Shown one piece after another: positions 34,601 to 42,953 of a stretch of DNA of 58,139 nt. Each line of letters starts with the position of its first letter. Positions within the stretch are counted from its first letter, which is position 1. Origin of the DNA: Bacteroidales bacterium (lineage in GTDB: Bacteria; Bacteroidota; Bacteroidia; Bacteroidales; P3); NCBI GenBank assembly GCA_017616895.1, contig JAFZXE010000014.1:1-58139 (forward strand), written 5' to 3'. The position numbers and the translations under genes were made by a program. The notes under the pieces were generated by a model. It was given only the letters and a program-made list of their open reading frames with translations, searched no databases and had not been told where the DNA came from.

Positions 34601-35835
34601 AGCCTCTGCCGGTACCTGTCTATTATTCCGACACCGTCGCCTCGGTCTGCGACTCCTTCACATGGTACGGCACGACCTATACCGAATCCGCCGAGCCTGA
34701 GCATCTCCTCATCGCCACCGACGGCGGCGATAGCATCGTTACACTTCATCTTACAATTCTCCATAGCACCACCGCCACGGTAACTGCTGAATCCTGTGAA
34801 AGTTATCTGTGGTATGGTACTACCTATACTGAAAGCACTACCGAGACCCATGTGACCACCAACGCATTTGGATGCGACTCCACCATCACGCTCCACCTCA
34901 CCGTAAACTACGCTTCGATGGCTGTTGACACTCAAGAGGTCTGTGACTCATACGTCTGGATAGACGGGCAGACCTACACCTTATCTACCGACGAGCCATC
35001 TGTGGTGCTGACGGGTGCCGATCTACACGGTTGTGACTCTGTTATCACTCTTCACCTGACGGTTAACCACTCCTCAGTATCGCATTTCAACGACCTGGTT
35101 ACCTTGGGTGAGTCATACTCCGGCTATGGATTCAACCTGCCGGCATTCGACTCGGCAGGCGTATATGACTACACTCAGACCGTCTTGTCCGTCGCGGGTT
35201 GCGACAGCACGGTAACGCTCCACCTCACTGTCGTTGACGATAACCCCGCGATTGACAGCTCTGCTTTGCAGTTGGTCTCATTCATCGTGGAGCCCGAAAC
35301 TCCGTATGGGTCGGATATAATTGGTTCGTGCACGATTACCCCGACAGCGTCGGCTCCGATAACTGCCCATGTTGCTGTGGGTGCTTACAGTGATGGTAAC
35401 CTTGTCTGCTTCTTAGCTGAAGAAACGGTTTCCGATGCAGAATTCATCTCGCTCAATATCAACTATCCGGCTACCGAACCTTTGACTGTCGGTACCTATA
35501 CCGCCAAGGTGCTTGTTCAGAGTACCGACGGCGTATGGATGCAGATTGTGAATGCAGCTGAGGGATGTCCCATCGAGACCGAATTCTCAATTATCGACAA
35601 CAACTCCATTACTGACAATCCTTCTGCCGAGTCACGGCTTGTCGTCTTCGCCAAAGGCCTCACCCTGGTTGTCAAAGGCTGCGAGGGCCGTGGACTCGAA
35701 GTCACCGACCTTATGGGACGCAGACACTACAGAGCGCTTCCCTCGTCCGACGTAATCTCTATTCCGCTGCCCGCTGCCGGCGTCTATTTTGTGAAGGCTG
35801 ACGGCTCGAAGGCGGTTAAGGTCGTCGTGAGGTAA
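28663..35835 (+). CDS. Giant secreted C10 (streptopain-like) protease with adhesin-type repeats and T9SS sorting domain
   Basis: 2390 aa. Signal peptide MIKKVFLFIAVMLTWVGIYA; a Spi-like propeptide follows (about 21-140: VAKTFWQKQAG, GFVIVSGDDIAQPILGF). The peptidase C10 domain (about 145-390) has catalytic Cys179 (AVSGCVATAMAQIMRYWAWP) and His327 (GGHSFIVDGYN), then FHINWGWGGYCDGWYEL. Seven repeats of about 110 residues follow (YGxxIxGxCxIxN, GAYRNDTLISVL, LLPGDYxxKAxxSADGxNW), then about a dozen CDSxxW...TYTES...GCDSTVTLHLTV units, an eighth copy of the first repeat and a T9SS type A domain ending AAGVYFVKADGSKAVKVVVR. Family C10 includes streptopain and Porphyromonas PrtT. The protein is likely exported by T9SS and attached at the surface. 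Two near-identical segments suggest recent internal duplication. Confidence 0.95.
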   Translation: MIKKVFLFIAVMLTWVGIYANPVDSGRALEVAKTFWQKQAGVVETPRFLECGAELGLDGVYIFNLADGDGFVIVSGDDIAQPILGFSTETGFSASQLPDHIRGWLEHYIEEIKVANRMGMVQSLKVQNAWAELEGQVTPAPKAPGAKVVNQLMHTQWNQSSPYNDQCPVDTGGRAVSGCVATAMAQIMRYWAWPPTGTGSHSYTCSTLYEPRTLSVDFSAATYDWDNMPAGGRGIYFWSDEEKAAVAQLVYHCGVAVNMGYTRKESGAGMGYVATALRDYFSYTSNIRIVSRSSYSDADWIALMKHELDSIRPVNYSGSSSDGSGGHSFIVDGYNDDDYFHINWGWGGYCDGWYELSNLVTGSGGIGGGSYDFSYRQGAIIGIESPSLEPATIVVEPLSLAVNDTFSVSDTVAYGEYIRGFCAIRNFGDDEFVGHYGVGAYRNDTLISVLKDVESSLQPMYYNYFSINTRATNPLLPGDYVVKAIKSADGVNWETIDLAYDCESSLPLHIYAGEYYGATLVTYDTFALVSDTVTYDTYIRGLCRIHNYSDDAYTAHYGIGAYRNDTLISVMHDYTDAISSGGDKYLYISTRATAPLIPGDYLVKPIMSADGSNWQPITLTHGNIQSSLPLNIQPSEFYGESLVVYDTFSVADTVTYGEYITGICCLRNVGEAAYTGYYGVAAFRNDTLVGVLKEYSGTINVGYRTYIYINKKAVNPLSPGDYSVKPVKSDDGETWQVITRAYEGLATALPLHIDSSEYDGVSSFAMKVYSTFEVAESTAYGDVITGSAYVLNADESPFEGFLGVGAYRNGERVALLSIKSTTLRSRVYTPITISALAIGALTPGDYTAKIIYGQDGVNWREVTVAYNGEPTSVDFTITASGEVDTPVVSLCVYSDLTISSPTARDSNISGQCCILNRSIDTYNGYLGIGAYNGEDFVKMMSCGTYSFDRNYYRCTYPSLTAQDPLTPGIYTAKAMYSLDGINWTPITTGCYTSSVVEVDFNITENGMFDQTQLALFNSFTVSPSVEYESNIEGACTITNMGGATWHGYTGVAAYQGNTFVTMLAQTQDSVPNMSPITIAISKSATSPLLPGVYTAKAVYSADGANWTVIGESANGCPTEVEFTITKYNLQTTAPFSIASATPYGGTLTGNCAIVNSGNGRFAGHLAVAAYQGSTRVAMLAQEEGTLDISMSQSLYVNYPTVATLTPGNYTTKALYSADGTNWTAITTSAVGGATEVPFTISEALPTNGDTSASACTSFTWALNDATYTESGVYFDTIPHGNHLGGDSIVTLNLTINEKPTVTIDGPTDIYTGRTAALTAQGALSYVWNTGLEGAVLTVTPSVTTTYSVVGRDINGCEDSASHTINVTGPPATHSDILDTACDSFLWTLNGETYTESGSYDYTITGGNHIGGDSIITLHLVVNTSPVILVTGDTNVYLGHSTTLTASGAMSYVWSLGGNEVSHSNPYTIDSITDEVTYTVVGTSVNRCTGSASVTVHPMPIPTTYGDTTAVACDSFTWLRNSATYTENGTHEYTIPGGNYLGGDSVITLNLTINHSSTASLTVDTCELYEWNSTVYTSDTTAVFVTTNAAGCDSTVTLHLTVNHASFGIETVEACESYVWHGNTYTANNNSATFVTTNAAGCDSTVTLHLTISLPDTTFVTDSVHSGQPYSGYGFSVSSVQTHAAQPGDIITLSESYATSAVCDSVVILNLYVMEPLPVPVYYSDTTASVCDSFTWYGTTYTESAEPEHLLTASDGFDSIVTLHLTVRHSTYAVDSDTACDSYVWTRGDGMTYTATTNEPVFVTENAAGCDSTVTLNLIVNYSTRSIARVDTCDSYVWMGVTYTSDTTAVRMYTNAAGCDSTATLQLTVRRSTAGSLDVEACESYVWHRITYTSDATATYTAVNEAGCDSVITLYLTISMPDTTFVTDSVHSGQPYSGYGFNVPASQTRAAQPGGIITLTESYATTAVCDSVVNLSLYVMEPLPVPVYYSDTVASVCDSFTWYGTTYTESAEPEHLLIATDGGDSIVTLHLTILHSTTATVTAESCESYLWYGTTYTESTTETHVTTNAFGCDSTITLHLTVNYASMAVDTQEVCDSYVWIDGQTYTLSTDEPSVVLTGADLHGCDSVITLHLTVNHSSVSHFNDLVTLGESYSGYGFNLPAFDSAGVYDYTQTVLSVAGCDSTVTLHLTVVDDNPAIDSSALQLVSFIVEPETPYGSDIIGSCTITPTASAPITAHVAVGAYSDGNLVCFLAEETVSDAEFISLNINYPATEPLTVGTYTAKVLVQSTDGVWMQIVNAAEGCPIETEFSIIDNNSITDNPSAESRLVVFAKGLTLVVKGCEGRGLEVTDLMGRRHYRALPSSDVISIPLPAAGVYFVKADGSKAVKVVVR
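33600..33960 (+). repeat. Intragenic duplication in C10 protease gene, copy 1
   Basis: About 360 nt nearly identical to 34398-34758 (offset 798 nt = 266 codons). Both encode PDTTFVTDSVHSGQPYSGYG, YVMEPLPVPVYYSD and FTWYGTTYTESAEPEHLL. In-frame, within the CDSxxW repeat region. Confidence 0.9.
34398..34758 (+). repeat. Intragenic duplication in C10 protease gene, copy 2
   Basis: Second copy of the segment at 33600-33960, differing by scattered substitutions only. The shared nucleotide tract through the codons for SVCDSFTWYGTTYTESAEPE is identical, which points to recent duplication or gene conversion. Confidence 0.9.
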
Positions 35836-35887
35836 CGCTAGTCCGTACCCTCCGTGAGGTAAGATACATTGCCGAATGGCATGTTGG

Positions 35888-35922
35888 AAAAGCCCTGATT
35901 CTATTCAGGGCTTTTCCCTTTT
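35888..35922 (+). terminator. Terminator of the C10 protease gene
   Basis: Stem AAAAGCCCTGA / TCAGGGCTTTT (35888-35898, 35905-35915), T-rich tail TTCCCTTTT, 50 nt past the stop. Confidence 0.85.
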
Positions 35923-36024
35923 GCGAGAGTTGTTTGTCCCGATAGGTGGATAAATCTTTGCCGAAATCGGGATTCTGGGTTGTGCTGCTTGAATTTATTG
36001 ATACGATATATAAAAAAGTATTCG

Positions 36025-36033
36025 TATTTTTGC
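36025..36033 (+). promoter_or_regulatory. Promoter -7 box of ffh
   Basis: TATTTTTGC at 36025-36033; leader about 55 nt to ATG 36092. No clear -33 TTG. Confidence 0.6.
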
Positions 36034-36091
36034 AGTTTGAAACAGCCTGTTTGGGCATTTATTTTTCATATTTCAATTTTTATTCTGCAAC

Positions 36092-37411
36092 ATGTTCGAA
36101 AGTTTAAGCAGCAAGATTGATAAAGCGTTGCAAACCCTGAGGGGCAAAGGCCGCATCACCGATATTAACATTGCCGAAACCGTCAAAGAGGTTCGTAAGG
36201 CCCTTCTCGACGCCGATGTGAGCTATCCTATTGCCAAGGAATTCACCGACCGCGTCAAAGCCGATGCACTTGGTCGCAATGTTCTTCAGAGCGTTGAACC
36301 CAGTCAGATGATGGTCAAGATAGTCCATGAGGAGTTGACCAAACTTATGGGTGGAGAGACTGTCGATATCAACATCAAGGGGCAGCCGGCCATAATTCTC
36401 ATTGCAGGTCTGCAAGGTTCGGGTAAGACCACGTTTTCGGCCAAGCTTGCGAACTATCTCCATACACGTAAGAACAAAAACGTCATGCTCGTTGGTGGCG
36501 ACGTCTATCGTCCTGCAGCCATAAGCCAGTTGCAGACCCTCGGCGGTCAGATAAACGTGCCGGTGTATGCAGAGTTGGAAAACAAGAACCCCGTCGCCAT
36601 CGCTGAGAATGCCATTAAAGAGGCAAAACTTAAACATGTGGATGTACTTATAGTCGATACCGCTGGACGTCTGGCCGTCGATGAGGAGATGATGGACGAG
36701 ATTGCATCGCTGAAGAAACATCTGCAGCCGCAGGAGACACTATTCGTGGTTGACTCAATGACCGGTCAGGACGCCGTCAACACCGCCAAGGCCTTCAACG
36801 ACCGAATCGATTTTGACGGAGTGGTGCTCACCAAACTTGACGGTGACACCCGTGGCGGTGCCGCGCTGACCATCCGCTACATCGTCCAGAAACCCATCAA
36901 GTTTGTCGGTATAGGCGAGAAGATGGATGCCCTCGATGTATTCCACCCTGACCGCATGGCCAGCCGCATACTCGGCATGGGCGATGTTGTATCGCTCGTT
37001 GAACGCGCCCAGCAGCAGTATGATGAGGAGGAAGCCCGTCGTCTCCAAAAGAAAATCATAAAGAACGAATATAACTTCGAGGATTTTCTCAAACAGATGG
37101 CTCAGATTAAGAAGATGGGCAGCGTGAAAGACCTTATGGGCATGATACCGGGCATGGACAAAGCTATGAAAAACGTTGAGATAGGCGATGACGCTTTCGT
37201 TCCCATAGAAAGTATGATAGCTTCTATGACTCCATACGAACGACGCAACCCGTCGTGCCTCAACGGCAGCCGCAAGCAGCGCATAGCGGCTGGCAGTGGA
37301 CGTTCCATACAGGAGGTCAATCGTTTCCTCAAGCAGTTCGAGGACACCCGCAAGGTGATGAAAATGATGTCTGCCAACAAAGGCAAACTCCCCAAGATGC
37401 ACCGTCACTAA
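36092..37411 (+). CDS. ffh: Signal recognition particle protein Ffh
   Basis: 439 aa, normal length. N-domain [20 protein letters not shown]; GTPase G1 [16 protein letters not shown]3 [12 protein letters not shown]4 [12 protein letters not shown]; Met-rich M-domain from about residue 300 ([20 protein letters not shown]) with MTPYERRNP and [17 protein letters not shown] for SRP RNA and signal-sequence binding. It targets membrane proteins co-translationally to FtsY/SecYEG. No SRP RNA gene was seen nearby. folD follows 67 nt downstream, probably in the same transcript. Confidence 0.97.
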   Translation: MFESLSSKIDKALQTLRGKGRITDINIAETVKEVRKALLDADVSYPIAKEFTDRVKADALGRNVLQSVEPSQMMVKIVHEELTKLMGGETVDINIKGQPAIILIAGLQGSGKTTFSAKLANYLHTRKNKNVMLVGGDVYRPAAISQLQTLGGQINVPVYAELENKNPVAIAENAIKEAKLKHVDVLIVDTAGRLAVDEEMMDEIASLKKHLQPQETLFVVDSMTGQDAVNTAKAFNDRIDFDGVVLTKLDGDTRGGAALTIRYIVQKPIKFVGIGEKMDALDVFHPDRMASRILGMGDVVSLVERAQQQYDEEEARRLQKKIIKNEYNFEDFLKQMAQIKKMGSVKDLMGMIPGMDKAMKNVEIGDDAFVPIESMIASMTPYERRNPSCLNGSRKQRIAAGSGRSIQEVNRFLKQFEDTRKVMKMMSANKGKLPKMHRH

Positions 37412-37478
37412 ACCGCATGTCAATAAATATTTATGGTGTGTCGGTATTCAAATAAAACCTATCAACGATAAAATAACT

Positions 37479-38363
37479 ATGACTCAAATTCTTGACGGAA
37501 AGACACTCTCGCTGCAAATTAAAGACGAGATAGCCAACGAAGTTCGAAAGATAACCGCTAACGGTGGCCGTCCGCCTCATCTCGCCGCTATACTCGTGGG
37601 CGAGGACGGCGCCAGCCAAACCTACGTAGCCAACAAAGAGAAGTCCAGCCACGAAGTCGGCTTTATGTCATCCGTCTATCGTCTGCCCGAGAACATCAGT
37701 GAGGAGGAGGTTCTTAAGGTTATAGACTTCCTAAACAACGATGAGGAAGTTGACGGTTTTATCGTCCAGCTACCTCTGCCCAAGCACATCGATGAGCAGA
37801 AGGTCATCAACGCTATCTCACCGAACAAGGATGTCGATGGATTCACGCCAATCAACATCGGCAATATGGTGCTTGGTCAGGAAGCCTTCATTCCAGCCAC
37901 CCCCAAGGGGATTTGCACCCTCTTGCAGCGCAACGGCATCGAGACCGAAGGCATGCACTGCGTTGTTGTGGGTCGTAGTAATATCGTTGGCACACCCGCG
38001 GCCAACCTCATGTCGCGTAAAGCCTTTAACTGCACCGTCACTATGTGTCACAGCCGCACCCGCAATCTGGCGGAAATAACCCGTCAGGCAGACATACTGG
38101 TTGTGGCTATCGGCAAACCTGAATTCATCACCGCCGACATGGTCAAGGACGGCGTCGTACTAGTCGATGTGGGCATTCACCGCATACCTGACTCCACAAA
38201 GAAAAGCGGCTACCACCTCTGCGGTGACGTGAAGCACAGCGAAGTTGACTCCAAGTGCAGCTGGGTTACTCCCGTTCCAGGCGGTGTTGGTCCGCTCACC
38301 ATTGTCTCACTACTGCAAAACACGCTCCAAGCATACAAGGCTAATAACACGGTTCGCGGTTAG
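37479..38363 (+). CDS. folD: Methylene-THF dehydrogenase/methenyl-THF cyclohydrolase
   Basis: 294 aa, normal length. FolD signatures: [19 protein letters not shown] (Tyr and catalytic Lys), [36 protein letters not shown], the nucleotide-binding [17 protein letters not shown], and [20 protein letters not shown] near the C-terminus. It interconverts 5,10-methylene-, methenyl- and 10-formyl-THF for purine and one-carbon metabolism. Convergent with rhaD. Confidence 0.97.
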   Translation: MTQILDGKTLSLQIKDEIANEVRKITANGGRPPHLAAILVGEDGASQTYVANKEKSSHEVGFMSSVYRLPENISEEEVLKVIDFLNNDEEVDGFIVQLPLPKHIDEQKVINAISPNKDVDGFTPINIGNMVLGQEAFIPATPKGICTLLQRNGIETEGMHCVVVGRSNIVGTPAANLMSRKAFNCTVTMCHSRTRNLAEITRQADILVVAIGKPEFITADMVKDGVVLVDVGIHRIPDSTKKSGYHLCGDVKHSEVDSKCSWVTPVPGGVGPLTIVSLLQNTLQAYKANNTVRG

Positions 38364-38380
38364 TAGTCATTTGGGAGACG

Positions 38381-38404
38381 AAAAATCTTGAGTCTCGGCT
38401 CAAG
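38381..38404 (-). terminator. Terminator of the frd-rhaD operon
   Basis: Minus-strand CTTGAG / CTCAAG stem (38404-38399, 38392-38387) followed by ATTTTT, about 25 nt past the rhaD stop. Confidence 0.7.
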
Positions 38405-38426
38405 TCTTAGAACTTACTTCTTAAAA

Positions 38427-39143
38427 CTAAAAATGAGGTATAGCACACCTTATCTGTGCCGCTTTGTTGAGTATGTCTATTGTGTCGAAGGCATCCATCA
38501 TGTCCGTGCCTACGGCAATTATGCCGTGTTTCTCCCACATCACCGCGTCGTGATCGTGCAGCTGCTCCAATGTGCCGTCTGCCAGTGTTTGGCTACCAGG
38601 CTCTGCGTATGGCAGGAATCCTAACCCCTTGGGGCAGAACAGACGGGTTTCAGGTATCATCGCCCACAACGTCTCGTTCATCCTTTCGGTGCTGCATAGC
38701 TCCTCCACATGGCTCAATGCCACTAACTCGGTGGGGTGGGTGTGGAGCGAGGCTTTCATCTCCGGTCTGTTCGCTGCCAGGTAGTTGTGTATTGCTAGGT
38801 GCGACGGCAATTCTGACGTGGGCTGCAACGGCTTGCAGGCAATAATCTCGTAGGCATCGCCAGTCGGTGCTATTCTGATTATGACGCCGTTGTCCATAGG
38901 CTTACGAGCCAGGTCGCGCATACGGCAACTCGTGGCTTTGCAGTAGAAGTATTGACCAGCGATGGCTTCAAGTGTCGCACCGATGGATACAGGAGCCGCA
39001 AGCGGTGGCAGACGACGTATGTTGTCATCGACATCGGCGGTGATGTTCACCACCAGATTTCCCCCGTTGCGCTCGGCCCATCCACGTTGCCAAAGCATGC
39101 CCGCCACCTCGGCGCATTGGTTTATAGTGTCAGTGAAAAGCAT
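38427..39143 (-). CDS. rhaD: Rhamnulose-1-phosphate aldolase
   Basis: 238 aa class II aldolase. It shows WQRGWAERNGGNLVVNIT near the start, FYCKATSCRMRDLARKPMDN, PTSELPSHLAIHNYL (Glu111), zinc ligands His134 and His136 in ASLHTHPTELVALSH and His206 in MWEKHGIIAVG, and MIPETRLFCPKGLG. These match Bacteroides RhaD closely as I recall it. The usual protein is about 30 residues longer at the N-terminus. It cleaves L-rhamnulose-1-phosphate to dihydroxyacetone phosphate and L-lactaldehyde. No rhaA, rhaB or rhaT is adjacent; it follows frdB by only 4 nt, so it appears to be the last gene of the fumarate reductase operon. L-fuculose-phosphate aldolase is a less likely alternative. Confidence 0.88.
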   Translation of the reverse strand: MLFTDTINQCAEVAGMLWQRGWAERNGGNLVVNITADVDDNIRRLPPLAAPVSIGATLEAIAGQYFYCKATSCRMRDLARKPMDNGVIIRIAPTGDAYEIIACKPLQPTSELPSHLAIHNYLAANRPEMKASLHTHPTELVALSHVEELCSTERMNETLWAMIPETRLFCPKGLGFLPYAEPGSQTLADGTLEQLHDHDAVMWEKHGIIAVGTDMMDAFDTIDILNKAAQIRCAIPHF

Positions 39144-39147
39144 TGTG

Positions 39148-39906
39148 CTAATTTTTTCGGTCTCGTCCGAACAGTTGTCCTATCCATTGACGGTTCAGAC
39201 GGGCTATGTTCTGGCGTTTTATCTGTTTCGGGCACTCGGCTTCGCAGGCGTAGGTGTTTGTGCAGCCGCCAAATCCCAACTCGTCCATCTTCATCACCAT
39301 GTTGCGCACACGGTCGAGGTGTTCTGGCTGACCCTGTGGCAGCAGGCCTAGGTGGCTTACCTTGGCACCCACGAAAAGCATGGCGCTGGCGTTCTTGCAG
39401 GCTGCCACACAGGCTCCGCAGCCTATACATTCGGCAGCGTCCATCGCTTGGTCGGCCGTATGCTTCGGGATGGCTATGGCGTTGGCGTCAGGCACACCTC
39501 CGGTGGTTATGCTCACATAGCCGCCGGCTTGAATTATCTTGTCGAAGGCACTACGATCAACCACCAGGTCTCTCACTACGGGGAAGGCTTTGGCTCTCCA
39601 CGGCTCAACCCATATCTCGTCGCCGTCGCTGAACTTGCGCATGTGCAGCTGGCAGGTGGTCACTCCGTCGTCGTTGCCGTGCGGGCGTCCGTTGATATAA
39701 AGTCCGCACATACCGCAGATGCCCTCGCGACAGTCGTTGTCGAAACACACGGGGTGCGCTATCTTGTCGCTCACCAGCTGCTCGTTGAGCTGGTCAAGCA
39801 TCTCGAGAAACGAACAGTCGGGCGAGATATTGTCAATCTGATAGGTCTCGAAATGACCTTTTGCGCGGGCGTTCTCCTGCCGCCATATATGAAGTGTGAA
39901 ATGCAT
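39148..39906 (-). CDS. frdB: Fumarate reductase/succinate dehydrogenase iron-sulfur subunit
   Basis: 252 aa. [2Fe-2S] ligands in [20 protein letters not shown] and the later Cys in TTCQLHM; [4Fe-4S] in [18 protein letters not shown]; third cluster in [19 protein letters not shown]. It passes electrons between FrdC hemes and the FrdA flavin at the inner membrane. In anaerobic Bacteroidales the complex works as a menaquinol:fumarate reductase. Between frdA and frdB lies a 94-nt heptamer-repeat spacer, so frdB expression may depend on re-initiation or an internal signal. Confidence 0.95.
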   Translation of the reverse strand: MHFTLHIWRQENARAKGHFETYQIDNISPDCSFLEMLDQLNEQLVSDKIAHPVCFDNDCREGICGMCGLYINGRPHGNDDGVTTCQLHMRKFSDGDEIWVEPWRAKAFPVVRDLVVDRSAFDKIIQAGGYVSITTGGVPDANAIAIPKHTADQAMDAAECIGCGACVAACKNASAMLFVGAKVSHLGLLPQGQPEHLDRVRNMVMKMDELGFGGCTNTYACEAECPKQIKRQNIARLNRQWIGQLFGRDRKN

Positions 39907-39913
39907 AATCTTT

Positions 39914-40006
39914 GTGAATAGTGAAGTTGTTTATCTGTGAATAGTGAATTATTCGACAAATGTTATTACTGACCACTGACTGCTAACCACTGATCACTAA
40001 TTACTT
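39914..40006. repeat. Heptamer repeats between frdA and frdB
   Basis: GTGAATA, GTGAAGT (39914-39927), GTGAATA, GTGAATT (39937-39950), then ATTACTG, ACCACTG, ACTGCTA, ACCACTG, ATCACTA, ATTACTT (39965-40006). The last unit overlaps the frdA stop codon (40001-40003). It occupies nearly the whole intercistronic gap. Confidence 0.88.
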
Positions 40007-41938
40007 GTAATTCCTCTTTACGATTTGTATGTGTTCGTATTCAAGTGGTTCCTTGTGCAGGGTTTCGGTGGTGTCGGTGCCTTGATATTCCCATGCGCCC
40101 ACGAACATGAAGTTCTGGTCGTCGCGCTGTGTTTCTCCGTCCTCCGATTGGTGTTCCACGCGGAAGTGCCCTCCGCACGACTCTTCCCTCTGCATGGCGT
40201 CGGCCACGATAAGCTGTGCCAGTTCGAAATAGTCGGTCAATCGGCAGGCTTTCTCCAGCTCCGGGTTCATCTCCTCGGCTTTGCCTGGCACGAACACGTC
40301 GCGGCGGAACTCCTCTTTCAGCTTGGCGATTTCTTCGGCTGCCGTTGTGAGCGACTCTTTGCTGCGTGCCATGCCGCAGTACTCCCACATGATGCGCCCC
40401 AGTGCTTTGTGGAAGTGGTCCACGGTGTGGCTGCCGCCTACCGACAACAAGTCGTCAATACGTTTGCGCACTCGCGCCTCTGCTTCGTCAAACTCTGCTC
40501 CTTCGGGCTTAATCTTGCTCACATATATTTGGTCGGCCAGGTAGTTCTGCAATGTGTAGGGCAGCACGAAATAGCCGTCGGCCAGTCCCTGCATCAGCGC
40601 CGAGGCCCCCAGACGGTTGGCACCGTGGTCGCTGAAGTTAGCCTCGCCTGCGGCGAAAAGTCCGGGTATGGTGGTCTGCAGCTCGTAGTCAACCCACAGT
40701 CCGCCCATGGTGTAGTGCACGGCGGGATATATCATCATCGGCACCTCGTAGGGGTTCTGGTCGGTGATTTTCTGGTACATCTGGAACAGGTTGCCGTAGC
40801 GTTGCTCTATGACATCCCTGCCCAACCGCTCGATGGCGGATGCGAAGTCGAGATAGACGGCCAGGCCCGTAGGTCCTACACCGTAGCCAGCATCGCATCT
40901 CTCCTTGGCGGCTCTCGAAGCTACATCTCTCGGCACCAGGTTGCCGAACGCTGGGTAGCGTCTCTCAAGGTAGTAGTCGCGTTCTTCTTCGGCGATGTCC
41001 AGCGGCCCTTTCTCTCCACGCCGTATTGCCTCGGCGTCCTCTTTCTTTTTGGGTACCCAGATGCGTCCGTCGTTGCGCAGGCTTTCGCTCATAAGGGTGA
41101 GCTTCGATTGGTAGTCGCCGTGTACGGGTATGCAGGTGGGGTGTATCTGAACGTAGCATGGGTTGGCGAAAAAGGCTCCGCGTCTGTGACATGCCCATGC
41201 TGCCGACACGTTCGAGTTCATCGCGTTGGTCGAGAGGTAATAGACGTTGCCGTAGCCGCCTGATGCCACCACCACCGCATGTGCGGCATAGCGTTCGATA
41301 TCTCCTGTCACCAGGTCGCGCGCTATGATGCCGCGTGCCTTGCCATCTACCACAACGAGGTCCATCATCTCATGGCGTGTGTGCAGTTTCACCGAACCTC
41401 TGTTGATCTCACGGCTCAAAGCGCCGTAGGCACCCAGCAGCAACTGCTGGCCGGTTTGTCCGCGGGCATAGAAGGTGCGGCTCACCTGTGCACCTCCGAA
41501 CGAGCGGTTGTCCAATAATCCGCCATAGTCGCGTGCGAATGGCACTCCTTGCGCCACACATTGGTCTATGATGTTGCCGCTTACCTCTGCCAGGCGATAG
41601 ACGTTGGCTTCTCTGGCGCGGTAGTCACCGCCCTTGATGGTGTCTTTGAATAGGCGTTCTACGCTGTCGCCGTCGTTCTGGTAGTTCTTGGCTGCGTTTA
41701 TGCCGCCTTGTGCGGCTATTGAGTGGGCGCGGCGCGGCGAATCTTGCAGACAGAAGATATCTACGTTGAATCCCAGCGCGCCGAGCGATGCAGCTGCCGA
41801 AGCTCCGGCTAGTCCTGTGCCGACAACGATGATGTCGAGTTTGCGTTTATTCGCGGGGTTAACCAACTTCTGCGCCGCCTTGTAGCGTGTCCATTTCTCG
41901 GCCAACGGCCCTTCGGGTATATGTGAGTTTAATGTCAT
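40001..41938 (-). CDS. frdA: Fumarate reductase/succinate dehydrogenase flavoprotein subunit
   Basis: 645 aa. FAD-binding [20 protein letters not shown]; covalent FAD site [20 protein letters not shown]; active-site region [33 protein letters not shown] and [19 protein letters not shown]. The length (about 640) and organisation match the epsilon-proteobacterial/Bacteroidetes type B complex with a single cytochrome b subunit. It is the second gene of frdCAB and reduces fumarate to succinate in anaerobic respiration. Confidence 0.96.
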   Translation of the reverse strand: MTLNSHIPEGPLAEKWTRYKAAQKLVNPANKRKLDIIVVGTGLAGASAAASLGALGFNVDIFCLQDSPRRAHSIAAQGGINAAKNYQNDGDSVERLFKDTIKGGDYRAREANVYRLAEVSGNIIDQCVAQGVPFARDYGGLLDNRSFGGAQVSRTFYARGQTGQQLLLGAYGALSREINRGSVKLHTRHEMMDLVVVDGKARGIIARDLVTGDIERYAAHAVVVASGGYGNVYYLSTNAMNSNVSAAWACHRRGAFFANPCYVQIHPTCIPVHGDYQSKLTLMSESLRNDGRIWVPKKKEDAEAIRRGEKGPLDIAEEERDYYLERRYPAFGNLVPRDVASRAAKERCDAGYGVGPTGLAVYLDFASAIERLGRDVIEQRYGNLFQMYQKITDQNPYEVPMMIYPAVHYTMGGLWVDYELQTTIPGLFAAGEANFSDHGANRLGASALMQGLADGYFVLPYTLQNYLADQIYVSKIKPEGAEFDEAEARVRKRIDDLLSVGGSHTVDHFHKALGRIMWEYCGMARSKESLTTAAEEIAKLKEEFRRDVFVPGKAEEMNPELEKACRLTDYFELAQLIVADAMQREESCGGHFRVEHQSEDGETQRDDQNFMFVGAWEYQGTDTTETLHKEPLEYEHIQIVKRNYK

Positions 41939-41976
41939 ATCGAGTGAATATAAAAATGTTTAGACATTCTAACCTA

Positions 41977-42915
41977 TCAACCTAAAAACACCACTATCGG
42001 TATCACCGCAAATCCGAGGCAGACAATCCAGGTGTATATCTTGCCGCATATCTCGATGGCGCGGTTGTATTTGTAGTTGTTCAGTCCCAGTGTTTGGAAC
42101 GCCGAGGGGAATGCGTGTGTCAGGTGGAAGAACAATATCACGAAGAACACCAGATACCCCAATGCGATATACCACACCTTGAACTTCTCACGTGCCATAT
42201 AGTAGAAGTCCGGCTCAATCTCGCAGTCGGGTATTGCGTCGAGTATCACCTCTTTGTCCTCTTTCGTGAGTTTGTGTATCCATATCATGTCCTTAGACAC
42301 ATTGCCTTCGGTATATGACCTGTTGATTATTCCCAAAAGCTTGAGCTTGCTTTCTATCTTGCCGAAGTAGTCGGCTGCTTCTGCATCGTTGGGGTCCATT
42401 TCCTGTCTCATCGCTTCGAGCAGTTGGTCGGGCGTCATCTGCATCTGGTTGGCCAGTTGAGCTATGCCGTTCATCTCGTCGTCCTGCAGCTTCTCGGTTT
42501 TCACCATGTATTCGCCTTTCACCACGCCGAGTTTCACCATGTAGAAATCATAGAAGTGCAGGCCGATGCAGGCTATGATGAGTATGCCAGTCCACACCAT
42601 GAATTTCGAGGTGGTGTGGGTGGTCGATTTCTGGGCTTCGTGGTAGCGCACAGGTCGTGCCATACGGTTGGTCACGGCGAGCCACAGTGTCAGCAGAATG
42701 TGCAGCGCTATCACTCCGAGCAGCACCACTTCGCACAGTTTCACCACGATGTTCGAACCCATGAAGTGGCAGAACGCGCCGTAGGCTGCGCCGCCGTCAT
42801 CTTTGAGTATCATAAGGTTCGCACACATGTGGAACAGCAGGAAAATCAGCAGGAAACCGCCCAGCAGTGCCACCGTGAGTTTCTTTGTAATCGAATGTAA
42901 TTTCGGTAAGGTCAT
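41977..42915 (-). CDS. frdC: Fumarate reductase cytochrome b subunit with enlarged loop
   Basis: 312 aa; the family (type B, diheme cytochrome b558) usually has about 200-255. Five hydrophobic helices at about 15-37, 57-80, 104-127, 246-265 and 290-311. Candidate heme ligands are His29 (LLFHMCANL), His72, His120 (GLHFYDFYMVK) and His264/His267 (FFHLTHAFPSAFQTLG). Between helices 3 and 4 a polar, acidic stretch of about 100 residues (130-237: KTEKLQDDEMNGIAQLANQM and further) is much longer than the usual short loop. It anchors FrdAB and oxidises menaquinol. Gap to pyrC is 38 nt. Confidence 0.93.
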   Translation of the reverse strand: MTLPKLHSITKKLTVALLGGFLLIFLLFHMCANLMILKDDGGAAYGAFCHFMGSNIVVKLCEVVLLGVIALHILLTLWLAVTNRMARPVRYHEAQKSTTHTTSKFMVWTGILIIACIGLHFYDFYMVKLGVVKGEYMVKTEKLQDDEMNGIAQLANQMQMTPDQLLEAMRQEMDPNDAEAADYFGKIESKLKLLGIINRSYTEGNVSKDMIWIHKLTKEDKEVILDAIPDCEIEPDFYYMAREKFKVWYIALGYLVFFVILFFHLTHAFPSAFQTLGLNNYKYNRAIEICGKIYTWIVCLGFAVIPIVVFLG

Positions 42916-42953
42916 ATTTGTGTTTTATAATATTTAACCGTAGGATTGTTATG

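Noticed and set aside
33646-34935. 429-codon minus-strand frame inside the C10 protease gene
   Set aside because: It is a mirror of the CDSxxW repeats with no signal, domain or promoter.
40025-41263. 412-codon plus-strand frame opposite frdA
   Set aside because: frdA is intact with all motifs; the antisense frame has no recognisable feature.
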